A program made the position numbers and the translations under genes. A DNA stretch of 64,000 bases from Caprimulgus europaeus (lineage: Eukaryota > Chordata > Aves > Caprimulgiformes > Caprimulgidae). The notes beneath the pieces are model-generated. The model did no database searches. It was given only the letters and a program-made list of their open reading frames with translations, and was not told the DNA's origin. Each line of letters begins with the position of its first letter. The stretch's first letter is position 1. Shown piece by piece: positions 11,601 through 23,000 of this stretch. The stretch spans positions 71,385,723-71,449,722 of the forward strand of contig OU015526.1 of NCBI GenBank assembly GCA_907165065.1, in the 5' to 3' direction.

Positions 11601-14144
11601 ATATTAGATTTCTCATTCAAAGAGATACCAATAAATTCTTAGTGTTCCTGGAGATTTCAATAGTCTGCCTAGATAAGGGACATTGATTTGATTTGTTCTC
11701 TCTTGTGTACTTTGAAAGCAGTCATGATTCCTAGCTTTTAATACTTTTTTCCCATGGAATATGGATTGGCAAGTCAACAAATGTAAAAAATATATGCAGA
11801 TATATATGTGTGTGTATTTTAAAACTTTCAGTAGTTTTTCTTAAACTATTAGTATTTCAAAAGCTTGATCTAAAACCAAAAGAAGTCATATATTCCTGAT
11901 GTTTTCAATCAGCTTTGGACTGCCTTTTCTAATTTCTTATGTCAAATAAGTGAACATTTTTTTCAGTGAAGGTATAGCTTTCAAAAGATCTACAGTAAGA
12001 TTTAATTGCTGGAAATAAATAATATTCCTTAATTTGGAAAACATGAATAAGAGCCAAGTTACTTCATTAAGAATGAAAAAAGTATTTATATGGTCTGTTG
12101 AGCAGTGAGATAGTATTTCTGTCATCTGCTTATATCACTTTTATGAAAGAATATACATTTTTGCTCTTGTCTTTTCAAATCCATTTCACTGGATTTTAAA
12201 TCTCTTTGCTAAGTCACGTTGATATAATGGCCCTGGATAATAGGGCCTTATACAGATAATAGGACTGTCTTTTCTTTCCAGACTGGTACCAACTTAAAAG
12301 AGTAAAAAGCTAAATATCCTGAAAGCCAATTGGATAATTGCAGGTAACGTGAGGTGGAGTGATTTTAAGTCTTTCCGACAGCACATTTACAAAAATGGGA
12401 GTATTATTGTCTAAACATTGGCAAATATAGCCAGAATTTGCCAAATGTTATTCATAGACTGGAGGAGGGGAATGGAGGGGGAAGAAGGGAGAAAAGAAAG
12501 GAAAAGGAGCAGGAAAATAAATACTTTGCAGAAATGGCAGTTACCTTCCCCTTCCAGAGTGGGCTTTGTGAGACAGAATTTGACTGGCCCAGAGCTGGCT
12601 GTGCTGGTAACCTCTGGCCAAGCACAGAGGACTTCCCATCCAACTGGCCTATCCCCTAGGATGCCCCAGGGAGGACCTGGCAGTTCAGTAGAGCCTTTTC
12701 CAACTCTGCTGCTAGTAAGACACAGTTGCTCATTATGTACTAAGAAAAAAAAAAGTACATATTCCAGATTTTTACAAGAATTTATATAAAATGCACTTGG
12801 GAGATGTACGTACCTTATGCCTTATTATACTCCATTGTGCCCCCATGGCAGCAATACTGTGCATTTTGGCATATGAAATCTCTACCCTCTGTTGTTCTAT
12901 TCCTATGATTAGATTGCTGGTTTGATAGCAACATTTTGTATTTGGTTTCTTAGATTATTTATCTTTTGTTTTGCTTTAATGTTACATTTAATGTGTCTTT
13001 CATAACAAGTACATTGTGGTTCTGAAAACCTCATCACCTCTCCTAACATGGTACAATGTAATTACTCTGTCTTCTTTTGGGGGTTTTGCTTGTTTGGTTG
13101 ATTTTTTCCCACCTCTGCTCATTTTTTCTGCTCTTCTGCCCCTGCCTAACAAAGATTCACTGTAATAAAAAGCAGACTCAGTAATAACTGCCTGTTATGT
13201 TTTCACTTAATGTACTGTGCAAAGTATGAGAAGGGTGAATGTAAGTAGATGTAACCGCAGTCAGGGTGTATTTTCATTCCAGCTCTTTTATCCTCTATAT
13301 GCAATAGTTAAACTGGGAGATTTAAATTTTAAATGTAAAGGTCAGAAAATTAAACTCTTTAAAAAAAAAAAAATCCTGAATAAGAAAAAGAGAGCAGTGG
13401 AATGATGTAGGATCTAAGACTAATGTGTTTTAAATATTTTTTAATCATTAATGTCTTAACTTTCCTGAATATTCATAATAGAAGTAATTCTTTCAATACC
13501 CACTGCAGAGAAATCTCTCTTTATTTGTGGTATGTTGAAAAGTGATAATGATTGCCAGCCCCTTCAGCTAGATGTTATTTAACTAAGAAACCTTTGTTTT
13601 AATTTCATTCCATTTAAAACATTTCCAGCATCCTACTTGCAAACTGTACGAAAAAAAACATTCAAGTCTGACACACGTTTTACAAATTGCAGTCACTGTA
13701 AAACCATAGTTTAATTTATATAATGACTGTATACTTACTTTAAATGCTAATCTGTCATACTACCACATATATTTCTTGCATTTTCTGTAAGAATATGTTA
13801 TATTTCCAAACTCCATACACAATCCATAAACCAGTTGCTGTCACACATATTCTCTTTTATTCTAGATTTGATTTTTTTACTTGAGAAGTATCTGCATGCC
13901 AATTTTTATTGCATTGCTAATCTGAATATATTCACCCTAGATGCATTCATTACCTTGGGCTATCTTTAGTATTCCAAGAAAAGAGGCAGCATAGTGTGTA
14001 TTAATTGTTTCAGTTCTATAACTCTATTTATTTGTAAGTCAATATATTTCAAACATCAAATCAAGGCCTGCAATGTCAGATGGAATAAAGAATCAAGTAA
14101 TTCTCTGGCTTCTGTTTTGACTGAAACTCCAAGTTTTCTTGCAG
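8678..14144. other. AT-rich, intron-like; holds an alternative exon at 10377
   Basis: Mostly AT-rich sequence with no repeat family seen. A purine-rich patch (GGAGGGGAATGGAGGGGGAA and on) lies at about 12462-12520, inside a 123-codon frame at 12418-12789 that has no protein-like features. A poly-A run lies near 13360-13373. TG and TA dinucleotide stretches are near 11789-11817. The exon-like sequence at 10377-10495 is listed separately. Confidence 0.5.
10377..10495 (+). CDS. alternative terminal exon candidate after exon C
   Basis: A very strong acceptor (CCATTTTTTTTCCGCAG) is followed by a frame that completes exon C's split codon and stays open for 38 codons to TAA at 10493-10495. The peptide is charged (for example SLELEKRSSYNGKVAFREKK) and not hydrophobic. 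There is no usable donor, so it could only be a terminal exon. A 38-codon open frame after a good acceptor can arise by chance in AT-rich DNA, and this one competes with the exon at 14145. Confidence 0.2.
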
Positions 14145-14189
14145 GCATTTGCATAGGATCTACTCCAGAAAGAAAAGATATCTCTGCAG
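14145..14189 (+). CDS. candidate exon D, 45 bases
   Basis: The acceptor is AAGTTTTCTTGCAG and the donor CTGCAG then GTGAGA, both good. The exon completes exon C's split codon and reads ICIGSTPERKDISA. It is a symmetric exon (phase 1 in, phase 1 out), so skipping it would keep the frame. It would extend the soluble tail of the membrane protein. No downstream partner is convincing: acceptors at 17424 and near 18170 are phase-compatible but lead to stops. Confidence 0.3.
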
Positions 14190-17100
14190 GTGAGAAACAT
14201 AGAACTATATTAGAAAAAGCTGCCAAGTAGGCTGACTTAAAAGACAGCGTCAAGTGTAAATTTAATACACAGGAGGTGACACACTTATATTTAAATTAGA
14301 CTCTCAGAATCTGCTTCATAAAGTATCAAGAGCTCAGGGCAGAACAATTATCATGATAATATGCATCTAGTGTAAGGGATAGACATGCTTATTTTGTAAA
14401 TAAATAAATGCATGTAATTGCATGATTGCTTTAACAATAGATGTCCTGCAGGGTATCTGCATATGAAAACTTAATTATGATACATGTTTTTTTCTGGAAG
14501 GAATCAGAAAAAATGAGTCCAAGAGTTGTGTGCAATCATGTATGCTTTTCTAGGTTTTGAAAAATAAACTTATTTCACTGAAAGAAACCACAAAGCTATT
14601 TCAAATGTCCCTTTAGAAATTGATTTATATTTCTGGATTCCCTCTGTCCTACGTCTCCTCTTATCAAGAAACCAGCCACACTCTTCATTCAAAGAAGAGA
14701 ATTTTCTGCATTGCTTTCAGTTGTGTCATTGGCACAGGGTATTTATAGCCATCCTGGTGGCAGGTGATTAACACTGCTTTGCCCTTGTCTCCATTTACTA
14801 CCCACCTCCAACACATCATCAACCCTGAAAGCTCGGGTAACTGATCCAGCAAAGCTACTGCCTAGAGCAGGACCTTAAACCAGGAAAACTTTTGGGTATT
14901 CACAGATTAATGAACTTAGTCCAACCCTTGTTAGTAACCAAAATTTTCCTTTGCTCCATGTGCCAGTGAAAATGTGCTAAACATATCAGCTGATATGATT
15001 GAGCCTTACAGTTTTCTGCATTGTTGCATATATTAAGTATACATATTCTCATGGTCCCAGTGCAATAGCCAAATGAGCTATCCCATGCAAGCTTCATGGA
15101 GTTATTGAATAATTTATATTTCAACACTATAGAAGAAGAATATATTTCACAGTTAACAATGTTCATGCCTTTGCAAATTTAAATTCTTTCTGTGCAGGGA
15201 AAGAAACTTTGTTTTTCTAACAGGACAATAAAATAACCTACCCAAGTGGAATATTTTAGGTTGTACAGCAATACTCTTGTTTGGTGCTGAATTTTAATGT
15301 TCCTTTTAAAGGTTTTCTCCTGAGATGCACCAATGAGCTATTTCCTCTGCTCATTTAAAATGTATTACCTCATAGGAAAATTTTCTGTGAATTGCTTTAC
15401 AGTATACCTGCCTCTGAGTGTCTAGTCTTGTGGTCATAAAAGTCCTATTAAAAAGCTGTAGAACTATCTCTTGACTTCTCTTCATTTTCTAAACTTCTTT
15501 TTATACATTTATAATTAACAGCAAATCTCAGATTTTGTTTGATTTCTTCCTAATCCTCACCAGAAGCTGTATGGGAGACATTCACTTCACAATCCTGCTG
15601 ATCAGAGCTGGGTAAATGAGTACTTCTAGCAGGAGGACTTGTGATATCTTTGAAAAGGTTTAGAAAAGGCTTTTATTTAAGAATAAAAGACAGACAGAGA
15701 GACGTTAGTCTGGGAACTTCAAAAAAGACAAGCTTATCTGCCAGTCTGTAATTCATTATGCTGCAAATGTTCAAAATGTTTTTCCTTAAGCCTTACCCGA
15801 CAGACTTAGTATTTCCAGGGCATTACATGAAATAACCTGTTCTGCCGTATGGAAAGAATGATGGAAGGGGGAAGAAGAAGATAAGTGCATAATATAATTT
15901 TTGGGGGAAAAGCTTCCAGCTTTCCTCACAGGCAGATAAGAGTAGGTGGAGCCTAGATCAAACCTAGCAAAAAAGATCAGAATGCTTTCAAGAGTCAGGT
16001 ATACAACTAGGAGTTGGACGATGCATCCAGTCAAAAAAAATCTTGATGGATGGTTGTTTCGTGAATATGAAGTGCTACAAAGTTGAATCTGATTTGCTCT
16101 TTGCCCTGTCACTAAAGGGGAGTAACTCCTCCTCTCAGTTTATGTGGCATTTCTTGACTTTCACTAGACATCCTGCGGCATCTATCAGGGACTTGCTTTG
16201 AAGATCCCAATTAAAAATTTGAAATGCTAAACTTTTCAGTACTGGTTGAAAAGGAAGGCTAATATGGAAGCTGAAAGATAGGAGAGCCTACCAACTGCTA
16301 AGTGCCCATGTATTAAATAAACGGCGGAATACTTGGGATCCAAGTGTCTGGACTTCTGCACCTAAATCCTTCTTTGTCTTTGCCCTTAGGGTGCCCAAAT
16401 CCTTCAGCTAAATAACGATAAGAGCTCTTCTCTTGCTTGTGGGAGCTTCATGGGGATAAACACATTTAGAAAAAGCACAAACTGTCATGGACCTATGATA
16501 TGAGGGGCCAGCTATCTGTCTGTAGGGAGATGTTTTGGCTGTTACATCAATGGTTTAGCTAAAAAGAGCTTTGTATCTGGCTATTGCCAGCTTCCTCTCC
16601 CGGTAACAACCAGCACAATTCTGACCTATTAATAAATAGCTTTAAAATAAGCCAGAAAACAATTGTATAACTTGCACATAATTAAACAAGATTTTTTATT
16701 TGGAGAGTTTCCATCATCCCTTTTCCTTAACCTTTGAAGTATTTTACAAGGTGAATCCATGATTTAAACAGACTTTAGAACATGTATTAAGAGCTATTTT
16801 GAGAAAAGAAAAGATAGAGTCATCTTAGTTAGTTTTGAAGTGTTGTTTTTTGCTGTGGATGTTTGCTGTATTTGTTTTAAAACAACACAAAGTCACACAG
16901 TAGGAGAACAAAGGAAAAAATAAAGAAAAGAAAATGCTGCTGTCTGTCAGCTTGTATCTTGAATTTTCTTTCCCTGCAGCCTTGCTGCTGGGAAGTTACA
17001 GGCACAGTCCAATGTCTTATTAGCCACTGAATCTTGGCAAACTTTTAGCAGCCTTATGTTGTTTAAAACATTGTTTTCAGGCTGCAGTCTCATGGCAGTG

Positions 17101-18579
17101 CTGCAAAAAGGTGGATTTACCTTTGCTGGCAAAACCCAATGTGTATTAGACAGAAATCACAAAAAGAAGCACAGGAAAGAGGGAGAATTAGGAGAAAAAT
17201 AACACTCTGGGAAGCCATAATAGCTGGAATCAAAGGGTCATGCCAAGTATTGTCAGAACTAGTCAGAGACAGTGGAGGGGGAGATGTCACTTAATTTCTG
17301 CCTCTGCATTCAATCTGTTTGGATGCATTTCTCCATCAGACTAACAAAGACACTGTGTTGGTGTTTTGCGTGCAGCAGATCCAGTCATCGTGGTGAAATT
17401 AATTTTTCTCATTTGCCATACAGTCTTTGATTTACCATCTCCAAAAGGCAGTGATAGGCCCTTTCCAAAACATTAACCTCTCAAGAGTGATTCTCAATGA
17501 TTTCAGTATCCAATATACCACCCTTTCTACAGAGCTGGATGTAGTCTTGCCAATTGACAGCCTAGTCAGGAACACTGGAGGGATATTAGACCAAACCTTT
17601 GCAGCTTTAATCAGTGTTTTCAAGTTGGAATCAAATCCTTTCTAACTGTTATTTCACTCTTTGGTTACTTTGAGAGAAAATGTAGAATATAACTGAAATA
17701 AACCTTGGCACAAAATACAGATCTTTCCAGAACAAGGGATGTAGGGTAGTTATCACCCTCTTTGTCATTGTGTGACTAAATCAAACTTGATCTTTTGACA
17801 TGGTTCAATCTCCTCTCAACCTCTAATTATATCTGTTGTTCTCCCTTCAATCTGCAGCAATATGTTAATATCTTTTAGTAGCTGAGCCATTATGCCTAAT
17901 TAAGGGATTGCAAATAAATAGTGGTAGACAGTTCCAAACATAAAATTGCTGCAGATAAATAGAGAGGGACAGCTCTCAACATATGGCAATGAATGCAGCC
18001 ATAAAGCCTAAAGTATGTGTTTTAACTGCCAAATTTTATGAGCAGTTTCCAACTGGCTTTCATTTGGTCTCAGCTATATGTCTGACAATCATTACAAACA
18101 CAGGTTTTGTGCCATATTGTTTTTGTGCTCAATGGCTAGAATTTATGCATGCAACATTCATTTGTGCCACAGAGACTGTTCAAAGAAGAAATATTTTAAG
18201 TTTGAGAAGATGCACATTCAGTGTGGATGTTTATGTTACTATTACTTTCCAGACTAATACATAGGTAAGCACTATTAATATCTGATACCAAGTTTCAATG
18301 CTCTCTCTCCATCTTTTTAAAGATTCTCTATTAATATTCTAGAAATATTATTTTGCTATCTATTCTTTATGAAATCACTATCCAGTATTTATCAAATAAA
18401 GCTTAATAATTTGCACTTTGCTGTAAAATAGCCATGGCAGCATCACAACAGAGAAGAGCCACTTTGAGAATTGAATACATATGGCCTCTTTAATAATTTA
18501 ATTCCTTGTTAAAATCTTATATAAATGAAGGGCAACAAATGCTTCTCTGAGGTCAGTTTGCAATAAAGGAAGAGAGTGG
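14190..18579. other. AT-rich non-coding; one exon-like frame at 17424
   Basis: No repeat family recognised. An acceptor (CATTTGCCATACAG) at 17423 opens a 73-codon frame through 17645 with balanced composition (for example LDVVLPIDSLVRNTGGILDQ), but no good donor follows and its phase does not match exon D. Bases 17983-18264 hold another chance-sized frame ending at a donor-like TAG GTAAGC. I do not assign either to a gene. Confidence 0.4.
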
Positions 18580-19024
18580 TGCAGTGGTGAGCCAGCACCT
18601 TCAAGGCCTATGTCTAGCAACTAGGGTTATTCTGGAGTCAACACCTTCCTGGAAAGGCAGGGAAAGTTTGAAATCTGGGGTTATGGCTCTGACATTGCCA
18701 GCGAAGGGAGACTAACGGAGGCCAGGGGCTCGGACTGGTCAGTTTGGGGAGGGTGCACCAGCTCTCCCTCCAGGCATGAGCACCCTTCCAATGGCAGCAG
18801 TAAATGCTAAAGACCCTACAATGAGGAAAAAGAGATCCTTTGGGTGTTTCTCCACCCAGTTGCCATCTCCTTTTGCACAGCTCATGTAGAAAGCATGCCA
18901 CTTTTTAAAATTCTTCTATCCAAAGTAAGGATCAACTTTTCTTATGCCTTAAGTCAGACCTGATTGTTACTATCTCTATAAGCTTGTACTGTCAGTTAAC
19001 TATTGAGTTTGCATTATTTTTTTT
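18580..19024. other. GC-richer unassigned segment before the CR1 composite
   Basis: Composition rises clearly against the flanks between about 18590 and 18900. Both strands have open frames there (minus 18638-18901, 87 codons; rich in W, C, P and S), but no splice pattern or known motif supports a gene. It could be a decayed mobile element or exon remnant. The last 120 bases are AT-rich again. Confidence 0.35.
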
Positions 19025-19293
19025 CATCAACAAGGCTTTTGATACTTTCTCCCACAACATCCTTGTAGCAAAACTTAGAAGGTATTGGATAGAGGAGTGG
19101 ATGGTGAGGCGGATTGAGAACTGTTTGACTCGCAGAGCTTGGAAGGTTGCAATCAGTGGTGTAAAATCTAGTTGGAGGTCTGCAACTAGCAGTGTTCATC
19201 AGAGGTCGGTGCTGGATCTGGTCTTGTTTAGCATCCTCATCAGTGACCTGGATGTCAGGGTAGAGTCCACCCACAGCAAGTTTGCTGATGATT
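19025..19293 (+). mobile_element. CR1 LINE fragment (a), reverse transcriptase core
   Basis: The + frame reads a degraded CR1 reverse transcriptase: INKAFDTFSHNI (canonical SKAFDTVSHNI), then SSVHQRSVLDL where CR1 has [11 protein letters not shown], then KFADD at 19278-19292 followed by a stop. The fragment begins inside the reverse transcriptase and breaks off exactly at the catalytic FADD motif. The broken GVPQGS motif marks it as an old copy. It lies head to tail with a second fragment that covers the same domain. Confidence 0.85.
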
Positions 19294-19326
19294 AAAACCC
19301 TCTGAAAGAGTTCAGAGTGTTTTAAT
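19291..19326. repeat. 15-bp inverted repeat at the CR1(a)/CR1(b) joint
   Basis: ATTAAAACCCTCTGA at 19291-19305 and TCAGAGTGTTTTAAT at 19312-19326 are inverted copies matching at 14 of 15 positions, with a six-base loop. The right arm is normal CR1 sequence just upstream of GVPQGS; the left arm is that same sequence inverted. The joint therefore contains a short snap-back of CR1 sequence. Confidence 0.85.
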
Positions 19327-19663
19327 CAGTGGTGCACAGGCCAATTGGAGGCCTGTGGTTAGTGGTGTTCCCCAAGGGTCAGTACTTGGTCCAGTCCTAT
19401 TCAATATATTTATCAGTGACTTGAATGAAGGGACTGAGTATACCCTCAGCACATTTGCTGATGACACTAAACTGAGAGGAATGGCTGGTACACTGGAAGA
19501 CTGTGCTGCCATCCAGCGAGATCTGGACAGGCTGGAGAGTTGGGCACAGAGGAACCTGATGAATTTCAATAAGGGCAAGTTCAGGGCCCTGCATCTGGTG
19601 GGGAATAACCCCGGGCACCAGTACAGGTTGGGGGTTGACCTGCTGGAAAGCAGCCATGCAGAG
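19308..19663 (+). mobile_element. CR1 LINE fragment (b), reverse transcriptase C-terminal part
   Basis: The frame is well preserved: [20 protein letters not shown], then FADDTKL with FADD at 19454-19465, then the CR1 stretch [19 protein letters not shown]. It is close to the sequence in the long CR1 at 42614-45960 and much better kept than fragment (a), so the two come from different insertions or subfamilies. It is cut at 19663 by an LTR, after the codons that usually lead into EKDLGVLVD. Confidence 0.9.
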
Positions 19664-19956
19664 TGTCCCGATCTGATGTCGGGATTATTCAAATGTCCCC
19701 ATCGAATGTCGGGGAAGGTTTCAATATGATCCCAAGAGAGAGATTAAGACACAAACGAGGTCAAATGCCCTACTCCCACAACACCATTTATTACAAAAAG
19801 AAAAAGTAATAAAAAGGATAGCAATAGAACAAAATGGAACGAAAGATGGAAATCAAGCAAGGGGTCGGGATAGGGCAGCAAGAATAGTCACCACCACGGG
19901 TCCAGTGGAGAGGTAATGGTGAAGGAGAGGTGATAAGGTCTCAGTTGCTTGTTCCA
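19664..19956 (-). mobile_element. probable solo LTR of an endogenous retrovirus
   Basis: A 293-base insert interrupts CR1 sequence. On the minus strand it starts TGGAACAAGC and ends GGGACA, the TG...CA termini of an LTR. It carries an AATAAA polyadenylation signal (TTTATT on the + strand at 19787-19792), leaving a U5-like end of about 120 bases. Both flanks begin with GAG, but no clean 4-6 bp target duplication is visible, and the CR1 flanks are not contiguous (several hundred bases of CR1 are missing). No internal retroviral genes remain. The family is not identified. Confidence 0.65.
19666..19715. repeat. two tandem hairpin units at the LTR end
   Basis: TCCCGA...TCGGGA at 19666-19684 forms a perfect 6-bp stem with a seven-base loop. 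A second related unit, TCCCC...GGGGA at 19696-19715, follows. Both units begin TGTCCC and contain ATGTCGGG, so they look like a tandem repeat about 30 bases apart at the U5 terminus. Confidence 0.7.
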
Positions 19957-20045
19957 GAGGTGGGTCTATTTAGTGTGGAGAAGAGAAAACTGAGAGGGAA
20001 ACTTATTAATGTTTATAAATATAAAACAGGATTAAAAAAGGGGGA
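19957..20045 (+). mobile_element. CR1 LINE fragment (c), resumed after the LTR
   Basis: The sequence translates to LFSVEKRKLRGKLINVYKYK, the CR1 reverse transcriptase C-terminal block (canonical [14 protein letters not shown]). Between fragments (b) and (c) a CR1 would normally hold several hundred more bases, so a deletion accompanied or followed the LTR insertion, or the two flanks come from different CR1 copies. Similarity ends near 20045 without the octamer tail. Confidence 0.75.
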
Positions 20046-23000
20046 TAATGCTATTTTTTAGCATTAAGCACATAGTTTTCAGAGTAACATTAGTGTCTAA
20101 CTGCACAAATAAATTATTTTATTTGAAGGTCAATTACTTTTTTAAAACTGATTTTGTACTTTTAAATCCTTTCTGATCAAATATAAAATTAGTAAAACCT
20201 GTTTCCAAGCCTCTTTGAGCATGATATACTATTCTGATGTCACCCAATTGAGCCTACTCTGCTACACGGTGTGTCATCATAATCAATCAAGAATGAAGAC
20301 CAGAAAATTTAACAAGATGGTTCAAAAAAAAAAAAACAAAACCAAAAAACAAGGGTTTTAGCTAAAAGACCTTATGCTATCATGATTAGGAAGCTAAAGC
20401 TTCCAGGTAATAAAAAAGAAATAAAAAGAAAAAAAAAAAGCACTATGTTGTAGAGACTGTGCAAGAGATATTTTAAAAGTTATTTTTAAAGAAAAAAATA
20501 CTTTTTTGTGGAGGATCATTTTTACAGCATTTAAGTGTGGTACCTGCACACTGTGAAAAGCACTTATTGCATAAATATTCTTTACAACTTATAATGTATA
20601 AGGTAAATTAGTATAACAAAAATAGATGCAATTTCTATTGCAAATCTTAAATACATTCAGATAAAGAGTGACTATGATTTGCATCTGCAAAACTAAGTTC
20701 ATTATTCCTCATGAGGAGAACCCGAACCTTGAATGCAATCTTGTTAATTTCAAAAGTAGAGGTTATTTTGGCCACTGTATGACAATGTCTTACTCCCTCC
20801 TTTTCAAGTAGCAGATAGAAGAAGAACTTCCTCTTTCTTGCTAATACAAATTATTTTCTTATGCCCTTTATAAATACCATTCCCAATTTCCACTTGTCAT
20901 CTCTAAAATGTAATTAAATTCAGGAGCCTAAAAATAATTTCTTCCTCAGCTGTTTCTTTCTGTCCGTTCCATTGTCTCAGGAGACTGCCTCATTTAGCCT
21001 ATAGCAGGGGAAGGTACAACTGCAAGGTGCACGTGGTGATGAGAACTCACCCAGACACTGGAGGTCTAACCTTCTCCCTTTGCCATGTGTTTCAGTCATG
21101 AAGGACAGGGGATGGCATCTTGCAATAATTCACAATATAATGCTCAATCTTGGGAAAAAGTACTCTTTACAGATCATTGGTTCTGTTTATCTTCAAAATA
21201 AGGATTGTTTGAGCTTTATAATTGATCACTTTCATGATAACACAAGGTCTGCTGAGTTTGAATGAAAATCTTCCCCCACTACAGTCAATTCTAAAACTCA
21301 AGTTTCATTCTGCTTTTGTAATTGCAAAGAAAAACAGGTTATAGACATGAAGTAATTGTCACCAACAAAGAAGTACCAACTTACCCTGCTGTCATCAGTA
21401 TAGATTTGACTTTTTTTCTTTCAGTGTAAACTATCAGCATTATTAGTTGTTAAGCATTGTTTGGCAGAGGGTTTTCATGAACATACTAGAGGTGATGAAT
21501 GTGCTTTTGTATTTTCCTTTCAGGAGATGCCTTGAATTTTTTATGTTTTGTCAGTTCAGGCAAATGCTATTTATGGTTTTCCTAGCTGTTTTAAGTAGCA
21601 TATGAAATAAAGAAATATAAATAAATAGAAGTGGCTGGAGAAATTTATAAAAAAGTGTGGAATAACATCTTTGTGAAGGGACACACACAAATAGCTTTAT
21701 AACTTGCTTATAAATTAAAGTATTAAAAAGTTGGGGTTTTTTACTAAAAATACTCTGATTGAGAGAGAAGTAGTAGGTGAGATTTATTGGTTGCCAAGAC
21801 AAATTTATGGGCATTTTGTCTTGCTGTGTACACATTAATTATATTTTTGTATGTCGTTATTTGTCTGGATGTTAGTCAGTATAAGTAACTAATATCTTGG
21901 TTGAGTTCATGTTTTTGTCAGTGATATATTAACTATGAAGAAAATGTCTGGATGACTCCAGAGGACTTTATTAATCTATCCTTTTTTTGCTTTTGTTTAA
22001 CTACAAAAGAAAGATAAAAAATATAAATTGAATATTGAATAATTTTGTCTATTTCTCTTAAAGTAATGGTGTTCAAGTTTTTTGGGTTTTTTTGAGGCTA
22101 TTGCCAATGCGATGATTTAGAAACATCATCTTTTATATGGAAAAGCAGAGGTTGGAAGAGAGTTTTTTGAGGTATACTTTCAAGCTTTTTTATCTCGGGC
22201 AGTATCACAAACTATTTCCATAACTCTACTAACAATGGTTCTCAGTGTAGAGAGCATTTTCTCCAAGAAGTACTTTTAATCTAAATCATCATTGAAATAC
22301 TCAGGTGTGTTGGGACTTCGGAATAAATTCAACAGAAATACAATGACACTATCTTTTGGTCAGCTCTACAAAGGACAATGCCAGAACTCATTTTGAAATA
22401 GGTGTTTTGATCACAAAACAATATTGATGTTTGCATGCAAAAGGCGCCTTGTAAGAGATTAATGTGTCCTTATTATATACAAATATTTAATACTTTTGGA
22501 AAAATTAATTATTTTAAATTATTGAAATACATTATAGATTACATGAGAATCCATATATTTATTTTTCTATTCTGACAATATTTTAAATATATTTTAATGA
22601 CATTTTGTATCTGCATATAGTTGAGACATTATTCTCTTCAGTTTGAAGCCTTGATTAAGATCATAAGAACAACTGACAGCTCTATGTAGCACGTCTAGTA
22701 GACGGATCTAAGAAAATACAGGCTTTGCCACACACATCTAGAAAATTATAACATTGGTACTCTTAAAACGGTTTTGGATGTTTTCTCATACAATATTTAT
22801 TACAGTTGACCCTCACAAATAAATGTGCTGAAAGTGATGTGTGTCCCACCTCACACCAGTCATATACAATAGTGACAGTAGGCCAAAATGTTCAAAGGGT
22901 GTTATTTTTAACTAGATCCTGGATTTTGTTGTTTTATGTTATAATTAAAAATTCATGAAGTACTTATTGAAACTAATAAACTGATTGCAAGCTAGAAAAT

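Noticed and set aside
12418-12789. 123-codon + frame
   Set aside because: Its first half is only a purine tract read as E/K/R/G. No domain, no splice structure, and overlapping frames on both strands are open because stop codons are rare in that composition.
17424-17645. 73-codon + frame after an acceptor
   Set aside because: No usable donor, wrong phase for exon D, and the overlapping minus frame is also open, so coding is not supported.
19659-19959. CAGAG on both sides of the LTR as a 5-bp target duplication
   Set aside because: Counting CAGAG as the duplication would remove the CA/TG terminus of the LTR, so only GAG can be shared, which is too short to claim.
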